In this document: in pieces, positions 1 to 11,340 of the stretch
Numbering within the stretch: the stretch's first letter is position 1
Layout: each line of letters begins with the position of its first letter
DNA from: Gnetum montanum
Taxonomy: Eukaryota; Streptophyta; Gnetopsida; Gnetales; Gnetaceae
Assembly: GCA_015680685.1 (NCBI GenBank)
Contig: MNCI01025456.1
Span: 261,980-325,979, forward strand
Direction of reading: 5' to 3'
DNA: 64,000 nt
Program-made: the position numbers and the translations under genes
The notes under the pieces: model-generated
The model's input: the letters and a program-made list of their open reading frames with translations, nothing else
What the model was told of the DNA's origin: nothing
The model's database searches: none

Positions 1-671
1 GTAAGCTTTTGATCATTCTTAGTTAGAGTAATGAAGCTCTTGCAATTTATTTTCCTCAGAGTTAAAATATTTTCTAAGTGTCCACAGAAGGAGTCTTAAA
101 TGTGTATGGTTCTTTGTTTGAGCTATGATGTACCTAAGTGCAGCAATGTGACGAGAATAAAATGAACTCTTTTGACAATCCTTGTAGCACTAAGAATAGC
201 TTAATATTTTCTTTAATGCATTCTACTTTCCTATTCTTTACTTTAATACATTTGATTATGCAATTTACTTCTAGAAATTAATGAACACAAACACAACCAC
301 TTTGAGCATTCATATAGTACTTATTAACCCAACAACGCTTAATGTTTGGTAGCCCAGTAGTGCTATATGTGTTTAGGATGTGTCCAGGAAAGTGGGGTGG
401 TTACTTGTGTTAGGATAGCTAGGCAATAGACATTACTTTCAATCTACTCTACTCTTTATTCTTGTTGTAGGTGATTACATCAATAAAACATAAAATGATA
501 AAAATTTATATATCTCAATTACACTTAAACCATACCCTTGAGCCTCACAAGTGTAGTTAGAAATACAATGAATGTTATATGAGATAACTATAGTTCCATA
601 GAATTTGACTGGATCATGCATGAATGCTTGCAATTTGTATGGTTGACCATAGGTGTACCTCACCACTCATG
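1..671 (+). repeat. 5' LTR of element 1 (partial)
   Basis: Aligns with 8760-9450. Over the first about 115 bases I count roughly 18 differences (about 84% identity by eye). The 3' copy has an extra stretch of about 33 bases near 9315-9350 that is missing here near position 570. The LTR ends in ACTCATGA versus GCTCATCA in the partner. The U3 part lies outside the window. Confidence 0.85.
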
Positions 672-1765
672 ATTGACATCATTTCTAAGGATCCTTTTAT
701 TGTTTAATGTGCTATATAGGATCTAGTGAAAGTATTTAAATTATTAGAACAAGCCTGAGAGTCATATCTTATGTACAATTACTACATTAAATTCTCAGAG
801 CATACTGTGAATTTTGTTTCACTAATTAATAATGTCTTCTTCTCACAGGAGCACTTCTCTTTCCAAGCTTGATAAAGCTTTTCCATCAAAGCCTCAATAT
901 TATTAAATTACATATACTAATCCTAATGAGTATATGCTGAACTTTACCTTCATCTTACACTAGGATAAATAACTACGATGGTGTGACATGGAGGGTAACA
1001 TCGTGTTGTTGCCCAATTATGTAGCCCCTACAATGCTCTATCAAATGCTTTCATGATGTGGTCTTCAAGAGCACCATGAGAAATATATCATGGAAGATGT
1101 CGATGCCAGGGATTATCATCCCACCAAAGAATAGCTTCTATGAGATCAGCAACTAGAGCAGCACTATGAACTTTTGAAGGAAAAGGGACTTAATGATTCT
1201 CCATTCCTGTTGTACCAACAAGCTAGTGAGGATCTTCCATCAATGACTCTCCTTTTCTTAACTTCAATAATGAAGGTCAAAAGTAGAATATACACTCCAT
1301 AGTTCACAATCCTAATTCTAGTAACAAGGGATCCAATGATAAAGTAGGATCCAGAGGGGCAAGTCAAGACAAGGATGTAAGGAAGAAGCAATATCATGAC
1401 CATGGTCACAATCACTAAAGAGGTAATAGAAGGCAATATGATGGTGTTGATGCTTCTTCCTCTTCCCCTTTGTCATCTTCTTCTTCTTCTGGCTTTTGGC
1501 TGTGACCGCTGAAGGCAAGATCATGATGGAGGTGATTGAAATGAACGAAATGACCAACAAGACCATTGAGACAAGCGAGATCAAGCATGAAAATGTTCAA
1601 GAGAATCACATTTCCATGAATGAAGGGGTAGTAGAGAGCATCATAGGCACCATGATCAAGGCCTTGATGAGCCTCTATTTGCTACCCAAAGTATACTTAA
1701 CATTGTAGAGGCAATCAAAATTCAAACAAGGCATGTGAAAGATAGTTAAATCAAAAGGTTAGACA

Positions 1766-2260
1766 TGAACAATATTTCATGATTTGAAGAAAGATATAAC
1801 TTTGATCTACAAAATCATCTTCAATCTTTCCAAGATGCATGTGCCTTGTAAAACATAGAGAATGAATGGTAGAACCTAAAGTTGTTTCCCAAGACACTCA
1901 TCAAAGAAGTAGAGAACTAGTATCAGTCCTTAGAACCAAAATCTATCAAACAATAGAGTACCATGCTTGAAATGTTCAATGATAAGTATCAAACATACTC
2001 CTAAGTTTCCAACTTAAAGAAGCAAATTCAAGGATGGAAACAAGGAGCAAATGAACCCTTGGATGCCACCATTGACCAATACTATGCCTTGATGCACCAA
2101 TGCCCTAGCCATAACTATTTTCAATTGGCTCAACTCCACCACATTATAGATGGGCTTCGTAACGAAATGAGGAAAACCCTTTGTGTCTATGCCCAATGGC
2201 AATTGTTAGAACTAATTACCTACCAAGTATAAATGTTAATAGAGTAGGTCACCAAAGAGG
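1766..2260 (+). pseudogene. gag remnant of element 1
   Basis: Conceptual translation gives a Ty3-type retrotransposon gag region (about 165 codons), including NIENEW, SLEPKS, MLEMFNDKYQTYS and LDATIDQYYALMHQ. The same segment is recognisable in element 3 at about 24330-24840 (MLELLNDKYQTYS, LDAIMG, YYALLHR). Several in-frame stops break it. The gag-like frame continues in pieces to about 2870, including an acidic stretch near 2590-2660. No zinc-knuckle CCHC motif was seen. Confidence 0.75.
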
Positions 2261-3098
2261 AGGGAGAACTATGAAAAAAAGAAAGCGTAGAGGAGTATAG
2301 CCATGGTCCTTCCATCTACAAAAGGGAGGTTCAATTCTACAATAGTGAGGATGAATCCATATTTGATGAGGGGATGCATAAGAAAACCTTGCCACTTCAA
2401 AAATTCCAATATGAACTTACGACCAAGGTTGATTAGTTAAGAGACTCCATGAATAGCAAATTTTAAGTTGTCCTCAAAATTACTGAAGAGTCCAGAGTAC
2501 AAGGTAGTGATCATGAGCACAGGAGGTGCAAAGAAGCTAAACATGCATTTTTCAAAGGTAAGGGCAAAATTGATGTAATATAAGAGGTTTTGGATAGTGA
2601 ATTAGATGATGATCATGGATGTGATGTCTACCAATATGAACACCCTAAGGGATGTTGCCCCATTGTGTCACATCTTCAAGATTCTAGGGTGTATGCCTTA
2701 CATCCATGACTTACACAAAGGAAAACATATAGGAGGTTACCTTATTCTCAAGGTAATCTTAGGTAGTTATGCCAACAACAATCCTATTGTCCAAGTGGAG
2801 CTCCACCACAATCGTACGAATAGTACCAATAATGGTAGCAACCACAATCATGGGCATTTGCACCACTAAGGAAACAATATCCTTACTGGTAGCCTGATCC
2901 ATATGGTTATCATGTTTAACAACCCATGTCTCCACATGATTCTTCTAGTTACTTTTCTCAATTACAACTTACTACCACCCTTCTAACTATTATCGAACTC
3001 CATCTTTGCATGAAAGAAGGGATGCTACACCCTATCCTTATCCTCATCCTATCCCTACATACACTCCTCTAGTTGCATAACTACCACATGCTCTACCA

Positions 3099-3788
3099 AT
3101 GCAAGGTGAACTACCCACTCAACTACAACAATGCAATGCTACAAGAGCTGTTAATTTGCAACCCAATCATCAATTAGAGGGGTTGAATGCCCAATCAAGG
3201 AAAATACCTTTCTTTCAATCTCATAGTCCACCTAAGCCTGTAGTTGACAACCCTGATCTTGCCTCTTCCTCCATATCAAATTTCTTCAAACCTCCTTCAA
3301 ACCAAACTCTACCAAGTATCCATACCATAATGCTTACTAACATCGTGTTTAATTGGATCCATGTAGAAAACCTTCCCAAAAAATTACTTGATCATGGAAG
3401 TCCTCTAATTTATTTATAGATTGCTAGGAACGAACTGTGCAAGGCTCTTCTTGATTCAGGTTTTGGTGTTAATTTGATTTCTCATGAGATGTACACTTCC
3501 TGGAACCTACCTCCTCTTAAGAAGAGCAACATCATATTAGAATTAGCAAACCAATCCATCATTATTCCGTTGGAACTGGTAGAAGACATTGTGGCCACTA
3601 TCTATGGGTGGTCTTATCCTACCAACTTCCTAGTAATCAAAGTGAAGAACTACAAATGGGACTTCCCAATCATCATGGGAGGAGCATGGCTAAGCACAGT
3701 AGATGCAAGAATGGACATTAGAGATTTTTTCCTAGAAATATCTAAAGAAAATCCATTTGGAAAGATCGAGAAGAAGAGAGTTTCATGA
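3099..3788 (+). pseudogene. Retropepsin-like aspartic protease remnant of element 1
   Basis: Two open segments (3099-3419 and 3474-3788) are separated by a stop at 3417. Between and across them the sequence reads KALLDSGFGVNLIS, where DSG is the retropepsin active-site triad, followed by a hydrophobic strand and the typical end FPIIMGGAWL. The same protease start (KALLDSGFDVNLIS) occurs in element 3 at about 25975. The first part is Pro/Ser/Thr-rich linker between gag and protease. It cannot be made as one protein because of the stops. Confidence 0.8.
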
Positions 3789-3875
3789 ATAATGTATAGC
3801 GATAGTGGGTGTAATTATGTGCAAAAACTCACAAGGTTTGATCCTAGGATATGCTAGCATTGCATTCACACCGAT

Positions 3876-5135
3876 TTGGCCATGAAGCCAAAACGACAAT
3901 CACAAAGGCAACTAAACCCCAAATTGAAACAAGTCGTTAATGAGGAAATCCTGCAACTCCTCAAGGCAAGGTTCATCTATCCCATTACAAATAGTGATTG
4001 GGTTAGATCACTTATAATTGTATCAAAGAAAGATGGAAAATGTCTATTCTGCATTGATTTTAGGATATTAAATATGGCAACATTCAAGGATCACTTTATG
4101 TTGTCATTTTTTGACTAGATGTTCAACACAATATTAGGGCATTGCTACTATAGCTTTCTAGATGGTTATAGTGGCTACAACCAAATTCAAATTGCACCAG
4201 AGGACCAAGCAAAGACAATGTTCATAAGTATCTGGGGAACTTTTGCATATTTTAAGATTTTTTTTGGTTTATGCAATGCCCTTGCCACATTTCAATGCCT
4301 AGTCCTGAGCATCATTCAACAATAGATCGGTAGTGGTGTAGAATTCTTCATGGATGACTTCTCCACCTATGGAGCTACATTTGAGCAACCACTAGACAAC
4401 CTTGAGTAAGTACTAAAACAATGTGTCAAAACTAACTTGCGGCTTAATTGGTAGAAAAGTCACCTCATGGTCTAGGAGGGCATTGTATTAGGGTACAAAA
4501 TATCATAAGCAAGAATTTAGGTGGACCCTAAAAAAATAAGGGTCATCCAAGGAATAACCTACCAACCAGAAATAGTTAAAGATGTTTGATCATTCCTTAG
4601 ACACACTGGCTACTATCGGTGATTCATAGAGAATTTTTCTAAGATTGCAAAATTGTTGGTTGAACTAACAAAGAAAGATGCTCCTTTTGTTTGGACCCTG
4701 GAATGTAAAAAAATGTTTCAAAAACTAAAATAAATGCTTGTGAAAATTCCAATTCTATAAGACCATTTCATATCATGAAAAATGCATCAAATTATGCTTT
4801 GAGAGGTATGCTAACATAGTTAGATAACAAGAAACGTCCATACTACATCCACTACGCTAGTGGAAGAATTGTGGGTACATAATTGAACTACACCACTATA
4901 GAAAAAGAATTGATGGTAGTGGTGTTTTCTCTAGAGAATTTCAAGTACTATGTGCTTGGATACATGTTTTTTGTGCACACAATCCATAGTGTCATCTGCT
5001 TCCTAATGAACAAGCCAACAATGAGCCCCCATGTCATATGATGGCTGGTGGTCTTGCAAGAATTTGTTCTTACAATGGTAGATCAAAAGGGCACTAAGAA
5101 TGTGGTCACTGATCACTTGTCTTGATTGTGATGGG
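3876..5135 (+). pseudogene. Reverse transcriptase and RNase H remnant of element 1
   Basis: RT blocks are readable in order: SDWVRSLIIVSKKDGK, CIDFRILN, SFLDGYSGYNQIQIAPED, and the catalytic FMDD at 4347-4358, followed by RNase H-side text such as GYYR and FIENFSKIAKLLVELTKKD (4600-4680) and the terminal VVTDHLS near 5105-5120. The catalytic FMDD is retained, but at least ten in-frame stops are spread over RT-RNase H. Most stops are TAG or TAA at conserved Gln positions, which suggests decay by methylated-C deamination. Confidence 0.85.
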
Positions 5136-5394
5136 GTGACAAAGAGGATGAAAGCCCATTATCTAATACATTTTTTGATGAAATCCTCTTTACTGGGGTA
5201 GTAATTGAACAAATACCCAATGAGCCAAAATGGTATGATAACATTCTGACCTATCTTCTTACTTAGGAGATGCCATAAAGGTTGGACCACTGGAGGAAAC
5301 AAAAATTTTTTCACTAGGTAAAGCATTTCATGGAGATCAACAGACACCTCTACAAGGTGTGTGTCAATGGCCTAGTTCATTGGTGTATCCCTAA

Positions 5395-6500
5395 TGTCGA
5401 TCAACTATGCATTCTCTAAGATGCTCATGAATGTCCGTATGGAAGACACTATGTTGGGACATGCATGGCCATTAAAATCTTGATGGCAGGGTACTATTGG
5501 CCAACACTCTTTATGAATGCTCAACATTTCATCTACTCCTGTGAACAATGCCAACGAGATGGTTGAATAACTACTCGAATGGAGGCACCTCAACAATGGA
5601 TTCAACTATTAAAACCATTCAACATTGGGGCATTGATTTCATGGGTTCCATCATGCCCATGTTAAATGAAAAGTTGTACATCATAGTCAGTAATGAATAT
5701 TGTATGAAATTGGTAGAAGAAGCAGCCATCATTGACAATACATCTTCTATTACTACTTAGTTTGTACAAAAAAATGTTGTAAATAGGTTTGGTGGGCCAT
5801 GTGTATTAATTTGTGACAATGGAACTCATTTTATAGGCACTACTTTTTAGAAGCTTATGCAATGCTTGGGCGTTGAACACAAACTCACAACACCTTACCA
5901 TTTCCAAGCTAATGGTCAAGTTGAGGTTACAAATAGGAAAATCACAAGAATACTAATAAGAATTGTTAGCAAATATACAAAGGATTGGAGCACAAAACTC
6001 AATAATGCCCTTTAGGCCTACCACTCAACTTGGAAACTTCCTATAGGCTACTCTCCCTATGAGTTTTTGTATGGAAAACTACCAACACTTCCTATTCAAT
6101 TTGAACTCTATACACTTTCAACAACTTATGACCTTGACCTTGACTTAAGTCTCACCCAAAAGGAAACACTAATGAATCTCAACTTGCTAGATGAAAATTG
6201 ATTAGTAGCCTTATAATCTAATGAGTTGTACAAGGATTATAACAAAAAACGTCATGACCTAAAAATTAGAAAAGTTAAATTTCAACTAGGAGACAAGGTT
6301 CTCTACTAGAAACCCACACATTTACCTCAATAAACTAAGTTCCAAACATTATAGGAGAAACCTTATATCATTTATGAAACTTTTCCTTTAGGAGCCATGA
6401 GAAATAACTGGTCAACATTCAACAAACTAAACATGTCCATGAACATAAGTTAGCTAACACAACAACAACCTCATTACAAGGACAACCATGCTCCATATTT
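5395..6500 (+). pseudogene. Integrase remnant of element 1
   Basis: An H2C2-type zinc-binding segment (HYVGTCMAIKIL ... SCEQCQRDG, about 5445-5565) is followed by the catalytic core. The first Asp is in GIDFMGS (about 5632), the second in CDNGTHF (about 5815) and the Glu in GQVEVTNRK (about 5910), so all three catalytic residues are still encoded. The C-terminal part (WSTKLNNAL ... YSPYEFLYGKLPTLP) follows, then a degraded tail to about 6500. In-frame stops at several places make it non-functional. Confidence 0.85.
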
Positions 6501-8615
6501 TAGATCTCCTCCTTTTAACTTAGTTGTGGGGGAGATGGCCACCAATGCTAACCATTCAAGTAGCTTAGTTTTTCAACTTTTTTGTTTTACACATTTTTCA
6601 TTTTACAAATTTTTGTTTTATATATTCTTTATTTTATATCTTTTTCTTTTTATGTTATTAATCTTTTCTAATTTTTTTGTTTTATACCATTGTTATTATA
6701 TTTGATATTTCCTGAATAATTTACACTTTCTTCTATATTTCCTTTTATTTGGTGTGATTTTCTAACTTTTTGTTACTAAGTTCCAAGTGCACTAGTAATG
6801 TGTTACTTGATTGTGGTATGTACTATTTATTTTATTTGATTGTTGGTGTTTGATTTCTAGCTTTGAATTTCATTATGGATAATTAGGACATGGTTTCTTT
6901 TTCATGTAATAGGCAGTGAGTCCACAACATCCACCCATCCATACACTTTATGGTTTTTCTTGTTTTCGAAATGTGTAGTCCCTTTTTCATTAATCAAACT
7001 TTAATAAATTTGTGACTTTGGTAGTTTCCAGAATTGGGAAGGATTCAAAGGTTTGAATAGGGTGTGGCTTCAAGGGGATTTAGTATTCTTTGTACTTTCC
7101 TGTTTGCTTGGATGCATGTGTGTTCCCATGAATTTCTTACTATTTTTTGCCAAGCAATAAAGGAAGTTGAATAAGTCATTGCATGGTGTGGTTTTTATCA
7201 TTAAAAAAATCATGAGAATTCAAAGCACACCCCTTGGACAAAATAAATGCATATTTCCTCACATAGTGTGGTCCTCATCAAGGAAAAAAAATGATGAGAA
7301 TTCAAAGCATACCCCTTGGAAAAAATAAATGCATGTGTCTTTGCATGGTGTGGTTCTTATTTAAAAAAAACAATGGAAATTCAAAGCACACCCCTTAGAA
7401 ATAATAAATGGGCTACAAGCACTAGTTATGGGACTCACCTCCTTTAACTAAGGCCCTTCTTCACTTCCTACTTTTTCTCTAATTTGGAATGATGGTTCTT
7501 TTGTGGAAGCACTCTTGTGTCTCAGGGAATGGATTTGTCTTAGAATGTCCATGTGAAGTCACTAAAAGTGGTTGGTTTTGGTCTGGACTAAGGATGGATC
7601 CTATCAAGTCATTTAACCAAAAAATCCACAATGGACTTCATGTGACCGTAATTAGGAACTCCATTCCACACTCTCTCTTTCTTATCCATCTATGCTTTCC
7701 ATGATCTACCTCACTACCAATTTCATGTTTTGGTTTGATGTCCTAGTTTGATGTGTTGGAATTTCTAGTTAGTTACTCTTGGGGTTTTGCACTTAACCTT
7801 CTATAACCATTAATCATCCACAAAGCTCACAGACTTTTTGGTTTGAAGTTATGGAAGGGCATAAAAGGCCTATGCTACTTTGGGAAGGATCCACTTACAT
7901 ATCTTTTTGTTGGGTTAGTTAAGTTCTTTATCCTTAGACATTTTTACAATCAAATTCTTTCTATTTACCCCATCAGTGACATCCAATCATACACATCTTC
8001 ATAATAGCTTTTAGTGAATTCTTCTTTTCATTGTTGTGAATTCTTATACCCTCTTCAAATATTTTCTTATATTTAACTCTCTCTAATTTAATGGATCACA
8101 TATTTATCTTACCATATTTTTCATCTTTTCCACTAACACTATCAAAGAAACCAATCTACCACAATCATAGCTTAGCTTAGTGTCACCACCAATGAGACAA
8201 GGCATTTAATAGTTATGTGTTACACATTGCATACTAATTCCTGATTTTGTTGTGATTACAATGGGAAGCATGAAATAGAAGCAAAACTATCTTCACCAAG
8301 GATGATGCAATAGTACCATAGAATGAGAACCATTCATTATTGAAGGATCTCTTCTCTCTCTCTCATTCTCTTGTTTCCAAGAGATGTTGGATGTCAATAT
8401 TCTCCAGGGTGTTCACTCCTCTTCTCATGAACACCTAATGTTGTAAAAATTGTAATTCTATACACTTGGGCACTCAGAGTCTGTATTTTTATTTCATCTA
8501 AGTCAGCTTTACATGTCAGTTAATAATCCCATACCTACCCAATATGTTATATTATAAAGAACTTGTTCCTCAACTTCTTCACCCAAGAATAAGTTTTCAT
8601 TTAGTCATGGGAGTA
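6501..8615 (+). other. Non-coding 3' region of element 1
   Basis: No coding sequence is recognised. The stretch opens with a T-rich tract (about 6560-6700) of TTTGTTTTACACATTTT-like units that recurs at the same place in elements 2 (about 11470-11650) and 3 (about 28220-28330). A block about AATTCAAAGCACACCCCTT follows, then GGGCTACAAGCACTAGTTA, both shared with the other two elements. An ATG after a run ending TTACA near 8260 marks where a post-pol reading frame sits in element 2, but here no such frame exists. The region ends at the polypurine stretch before 8616. Confidence 0.6.
7177..7409 (+). repeat. Three tandem copies of an about 80-bp unit
   Basis: The motif GCATGGTGTGGTT... AATTCAAAGCACACCCCTTGGA ... 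AATAAATG occurs three times, with starts near 7181, 7261 and 7343 (spacing 80 and 82). Elements 2 and 3 have only one copy at the corresponding place (about 12103 and 28763), so this is a lineage-specific triplication in element 1. Confidence 0.8.
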
Positions 8616-9450
8616 TGATGAACCACCATTTGTGTCAGCCGTAATGTCAAATATGTGACATTGGAGCTTGGATCTGATGTTAGATATTTGACATTGGGGT
8701 ATATTCCCAAAGTCTATAAATACCATGCTTGGACTTCCATTTTAATTTAGTTTTTGATCATTCTTAGTCAAAGTAGTGAAGCTCTTGTAGTTTATTTTTC
8801 TTAGAGTTAGAATATTTTTTGAGTGCCCATAGAAGGAGTCTTAAGTGTGTACAATTCTTTGTTCAAGCACTAATGTACCTGAGTGTAGCAGTGTGACAAA
8901 AATAAAATGAACTCTTTTAAAAATCCTTACAACACTAAGAATAGCCTAATATTTTCTTTAATGCATTCTACTTTCTTGTTCTTTACTTTAATACATTTGA
9001 TTAAGTAATTTATTTTCAGCAATTAATAAACACAAGCATGACTACTTTGACCATTTATATAGTACTTAGTAACCTAAAAACACTTAATGTTTAGTAACCT
9101 AGCAATGCTATATGTGTTCAAGATGTGTCCAGGAAAGTGGAGCAATTACTTGTGTTAGGCTAGCTAGGCAATAGACATTAGTTTCAATCTACTCTACCCT
9201 TTATTCTTGTTGTAGGTGATTACAACCATCAAACATAAAATGATAAAAATTCATATACCTCAATTACATTTAAACCATGCCCTTAAGCCTCAAAAGTGTA
9301 GTTAGGAAGACAAAAAATGTTCTTAACATCATTTCACTTCCTATAAGAACTAGTGTATGAGATAACTATAGGTCCACAAAATTCAACTAGATCATGCTTG
9401 AACGCTTGTCATTCGTATGGTTGAGCATAGGGGTACCTCGCCGCTCATCA
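8616..9450 (+). repeat. 3' LTR of element 1
   Basis: An 835-bp LTR begins TGATGAAC and ends GCTCATCA, so the termini are TG...CA. A TATA box (TATAAATA, 8715-8722) marks the promoter. Upstream of it in U3 is an inverted-repeat motif ATGTCA-6-TGACAT (about 8646-8663) and a related GATATTTGACATTGG copy. R-U5 is shared with the LTRs at 30140, 37907 and 60928, but U3 is not. Confidence 0.9.
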
Positions 9451-9469
9451 TAGTCAAAGAGGTTCAAAT

Positions 9470-11340
9470 GGGTACTAATAGTAGTTTTTATATAATTTTT
9501 CTAAGATTGCAAATTCATTGGTCAAGAATACAAAGAAAAATGCTCCATTCATTTGTACCAAGAAGTATGAATATGCATTCCAACAACTAAAGGAGAAACT
9601 TGTAGAAACTCCAATTCTATAGCCACCAAACTGATCCAAACCATTTCATATATTGACAAATGCATCTAATTATGCCTTGGAATATATGCTTACAGAATTG
9701 GATAATAAGAAACATCCATTTTACATCTACTGCCCAAGACAAAGCATTATGGATGCATAGTTAAATTACACCACAATTGAGACAAAACTAATGGCAGTGA
9801 TGTATGCTCTCAAAAAGTTCAGGCACTATGTGCTTCTCTATAAAGTATTTATGCACACAAATCATAGTGCCATTTACCTCCTAATGAATAAGCCAATGGT
9901 AAGCCCCCATATCATACAGCAGCTCATGATCTTGTAAGAATTTAATCTCATAATGGTAGATCAAAAAGGGATTGAGAATGGGATCGCTGGCCACCTCTCT
10001 TAATTAAAATAGGATATTAAAAAGGAGGAGAGTCCACTCTCTAATCAATTTCTAGATGAAGTCCTCTTTATAGGAGCAACAAATGACCAAGTTATCATTG
10101 AATCAAAATGGTATGATGGCATCCTCACTTACCTTCTCACTCAAGGGATGCCACAAGATCTAGGCCTTAGGAAGAAATAATAGTTTCTTCATCAAGCTTA
10201 CTCCATGAAAATCAATAGATACCTTTACAAGGTATGCATCAATTACCTAGTTTGTTTGTATGTCCTTGATGTGGACTAACTAAGCATTCTTTAAAATGTT
10301 CACAAAGGCCCTTGTGGAGGCCACTATGCTAGAATATGCATGACCATAAAAATCCTAATGGTTGGATACTAGTGGCCTATAATCTTTAGGAACATCCACC
10401 AATTTATCTGGTTCTATGAACATTGTCAACAAGATAATGTGATGACCGCATGAATAAAGGGCCCTCAATAGTGGATTCAACCACTAGAACCCTTTAATAT
10501 ATGGGGCATAGACTTCATGGGTTCCATCACATCCATGTTCAATGAAAAGACATACATCATTGTAGCAGTCGACTACTACACCAAATGGGAAGAAGTAGCA
10601 ATTGTTACCAATTGTACATCATCCACTACTACTTGATTTATATAACAACATATTGTAAATAGGTTTTTTATGCCACATGCACTAATTTCTAACAATGGAA
10701 CCCATTTTACAGGTACCACCTTTCAAAATTTGATGCAATGTTTAGGGGTTTAACATAAATTAACAACACCCTATCATCCCCAAGCCAATGGTCAAGTAGA
10801 TGTTAGTAATAGGAAGATCACAAAGATTCTAACAAGGATTGTAAGAAAATATAGGAGAGACTGAAGCATAAAACTCAATGATGCCCTTTGGGCCTACCGC
10901 TCCACATGGAAACTCCTCATAGGTTACTCTCCCCATGAACTCATGTACAAAAAACTTTCAACACTTCCTATCCAATCTAAGCTCCATATACTTTCAATAG
11001 CTTGTGACTTGGACCTTGACCTAAGCCTAGCATAAAGAGAATGATTGTTTAACCTAAATGTGCTAAATGAAAATTGATTATTAGTCCTATCTTCAAATGA
11101 AGTGCACAAGGCATACAATAAGAAGCGTCATGACCTTAGAATCTAGAAAGTAATATTTCAACCTAAAGATAAGGTTCTCTACCAAATCCTCACACATGTA
11201 TCTTAGAAAAAAAAGTTCCAAACATTGTGGAAAGGACCTTATATAATTGAAGAAACCTTTTCCTCTAGGACCATGTTAATATACAACCTTGAAAGCCCAT
11301 AGAAAGTAGTTGGTTAACATCCAATGGGTGAAACCTTTCC
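9470..11340 (+). pseudogene. RNase H and integrase remnant of element 2
   Basis: RNase H text includes NFSKIANSLVKNTKKNAPF, KPFHILTNASNYALE and FRHYVLLYKVFMHTNHSAIY. Integrase follows with GIDFMGSI near 10507 (first Asp), NGTHFTGTTF near 10690 and ANGQVDVSNRKITKI near 10790. At the third catalytic position the residue reads Asp instead of Glu. In-frame stops and at least one frame change make it a pseudogene. The C-terminal end (KPFLEP) is near 11340. Confidence 0.8.

Larger units (their letters stand above)
1..9450 (+). mobile_element. Ty3/gypsy LTR retrotransposon (element 1), decayed, 5' LTR cut by window edge
   Basis: Two direct LTR copies (1-671 and 8616-9450) flank remnants of gag, aspartic protease, RT, RNase H and integrase in that order, which is the Ty3/gypsy order (integrase last). 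RNase H and integrase wording resembles the non-chromodomain Athila/Tat side of the family; this is inference without a tree. Many stop codons interrupt pol, mostly TAG/TAA/TGA where CAG/CAA/CGA would be expected. A polypurine stretch ending in GGGAGTA lies just before the 3' LTR. The sequence right after 9450 is in the middle of another Ty3 pol gene, so this element is nested in element 2. The 5' half of the host lies off the window. Confidence 0.9.

Noticed and set aside
7489-7704. A 71-codon frame in the 3' part of element 1
   Set aside because: The matching places in elements 2 and 3 are not open, and there are no family features.
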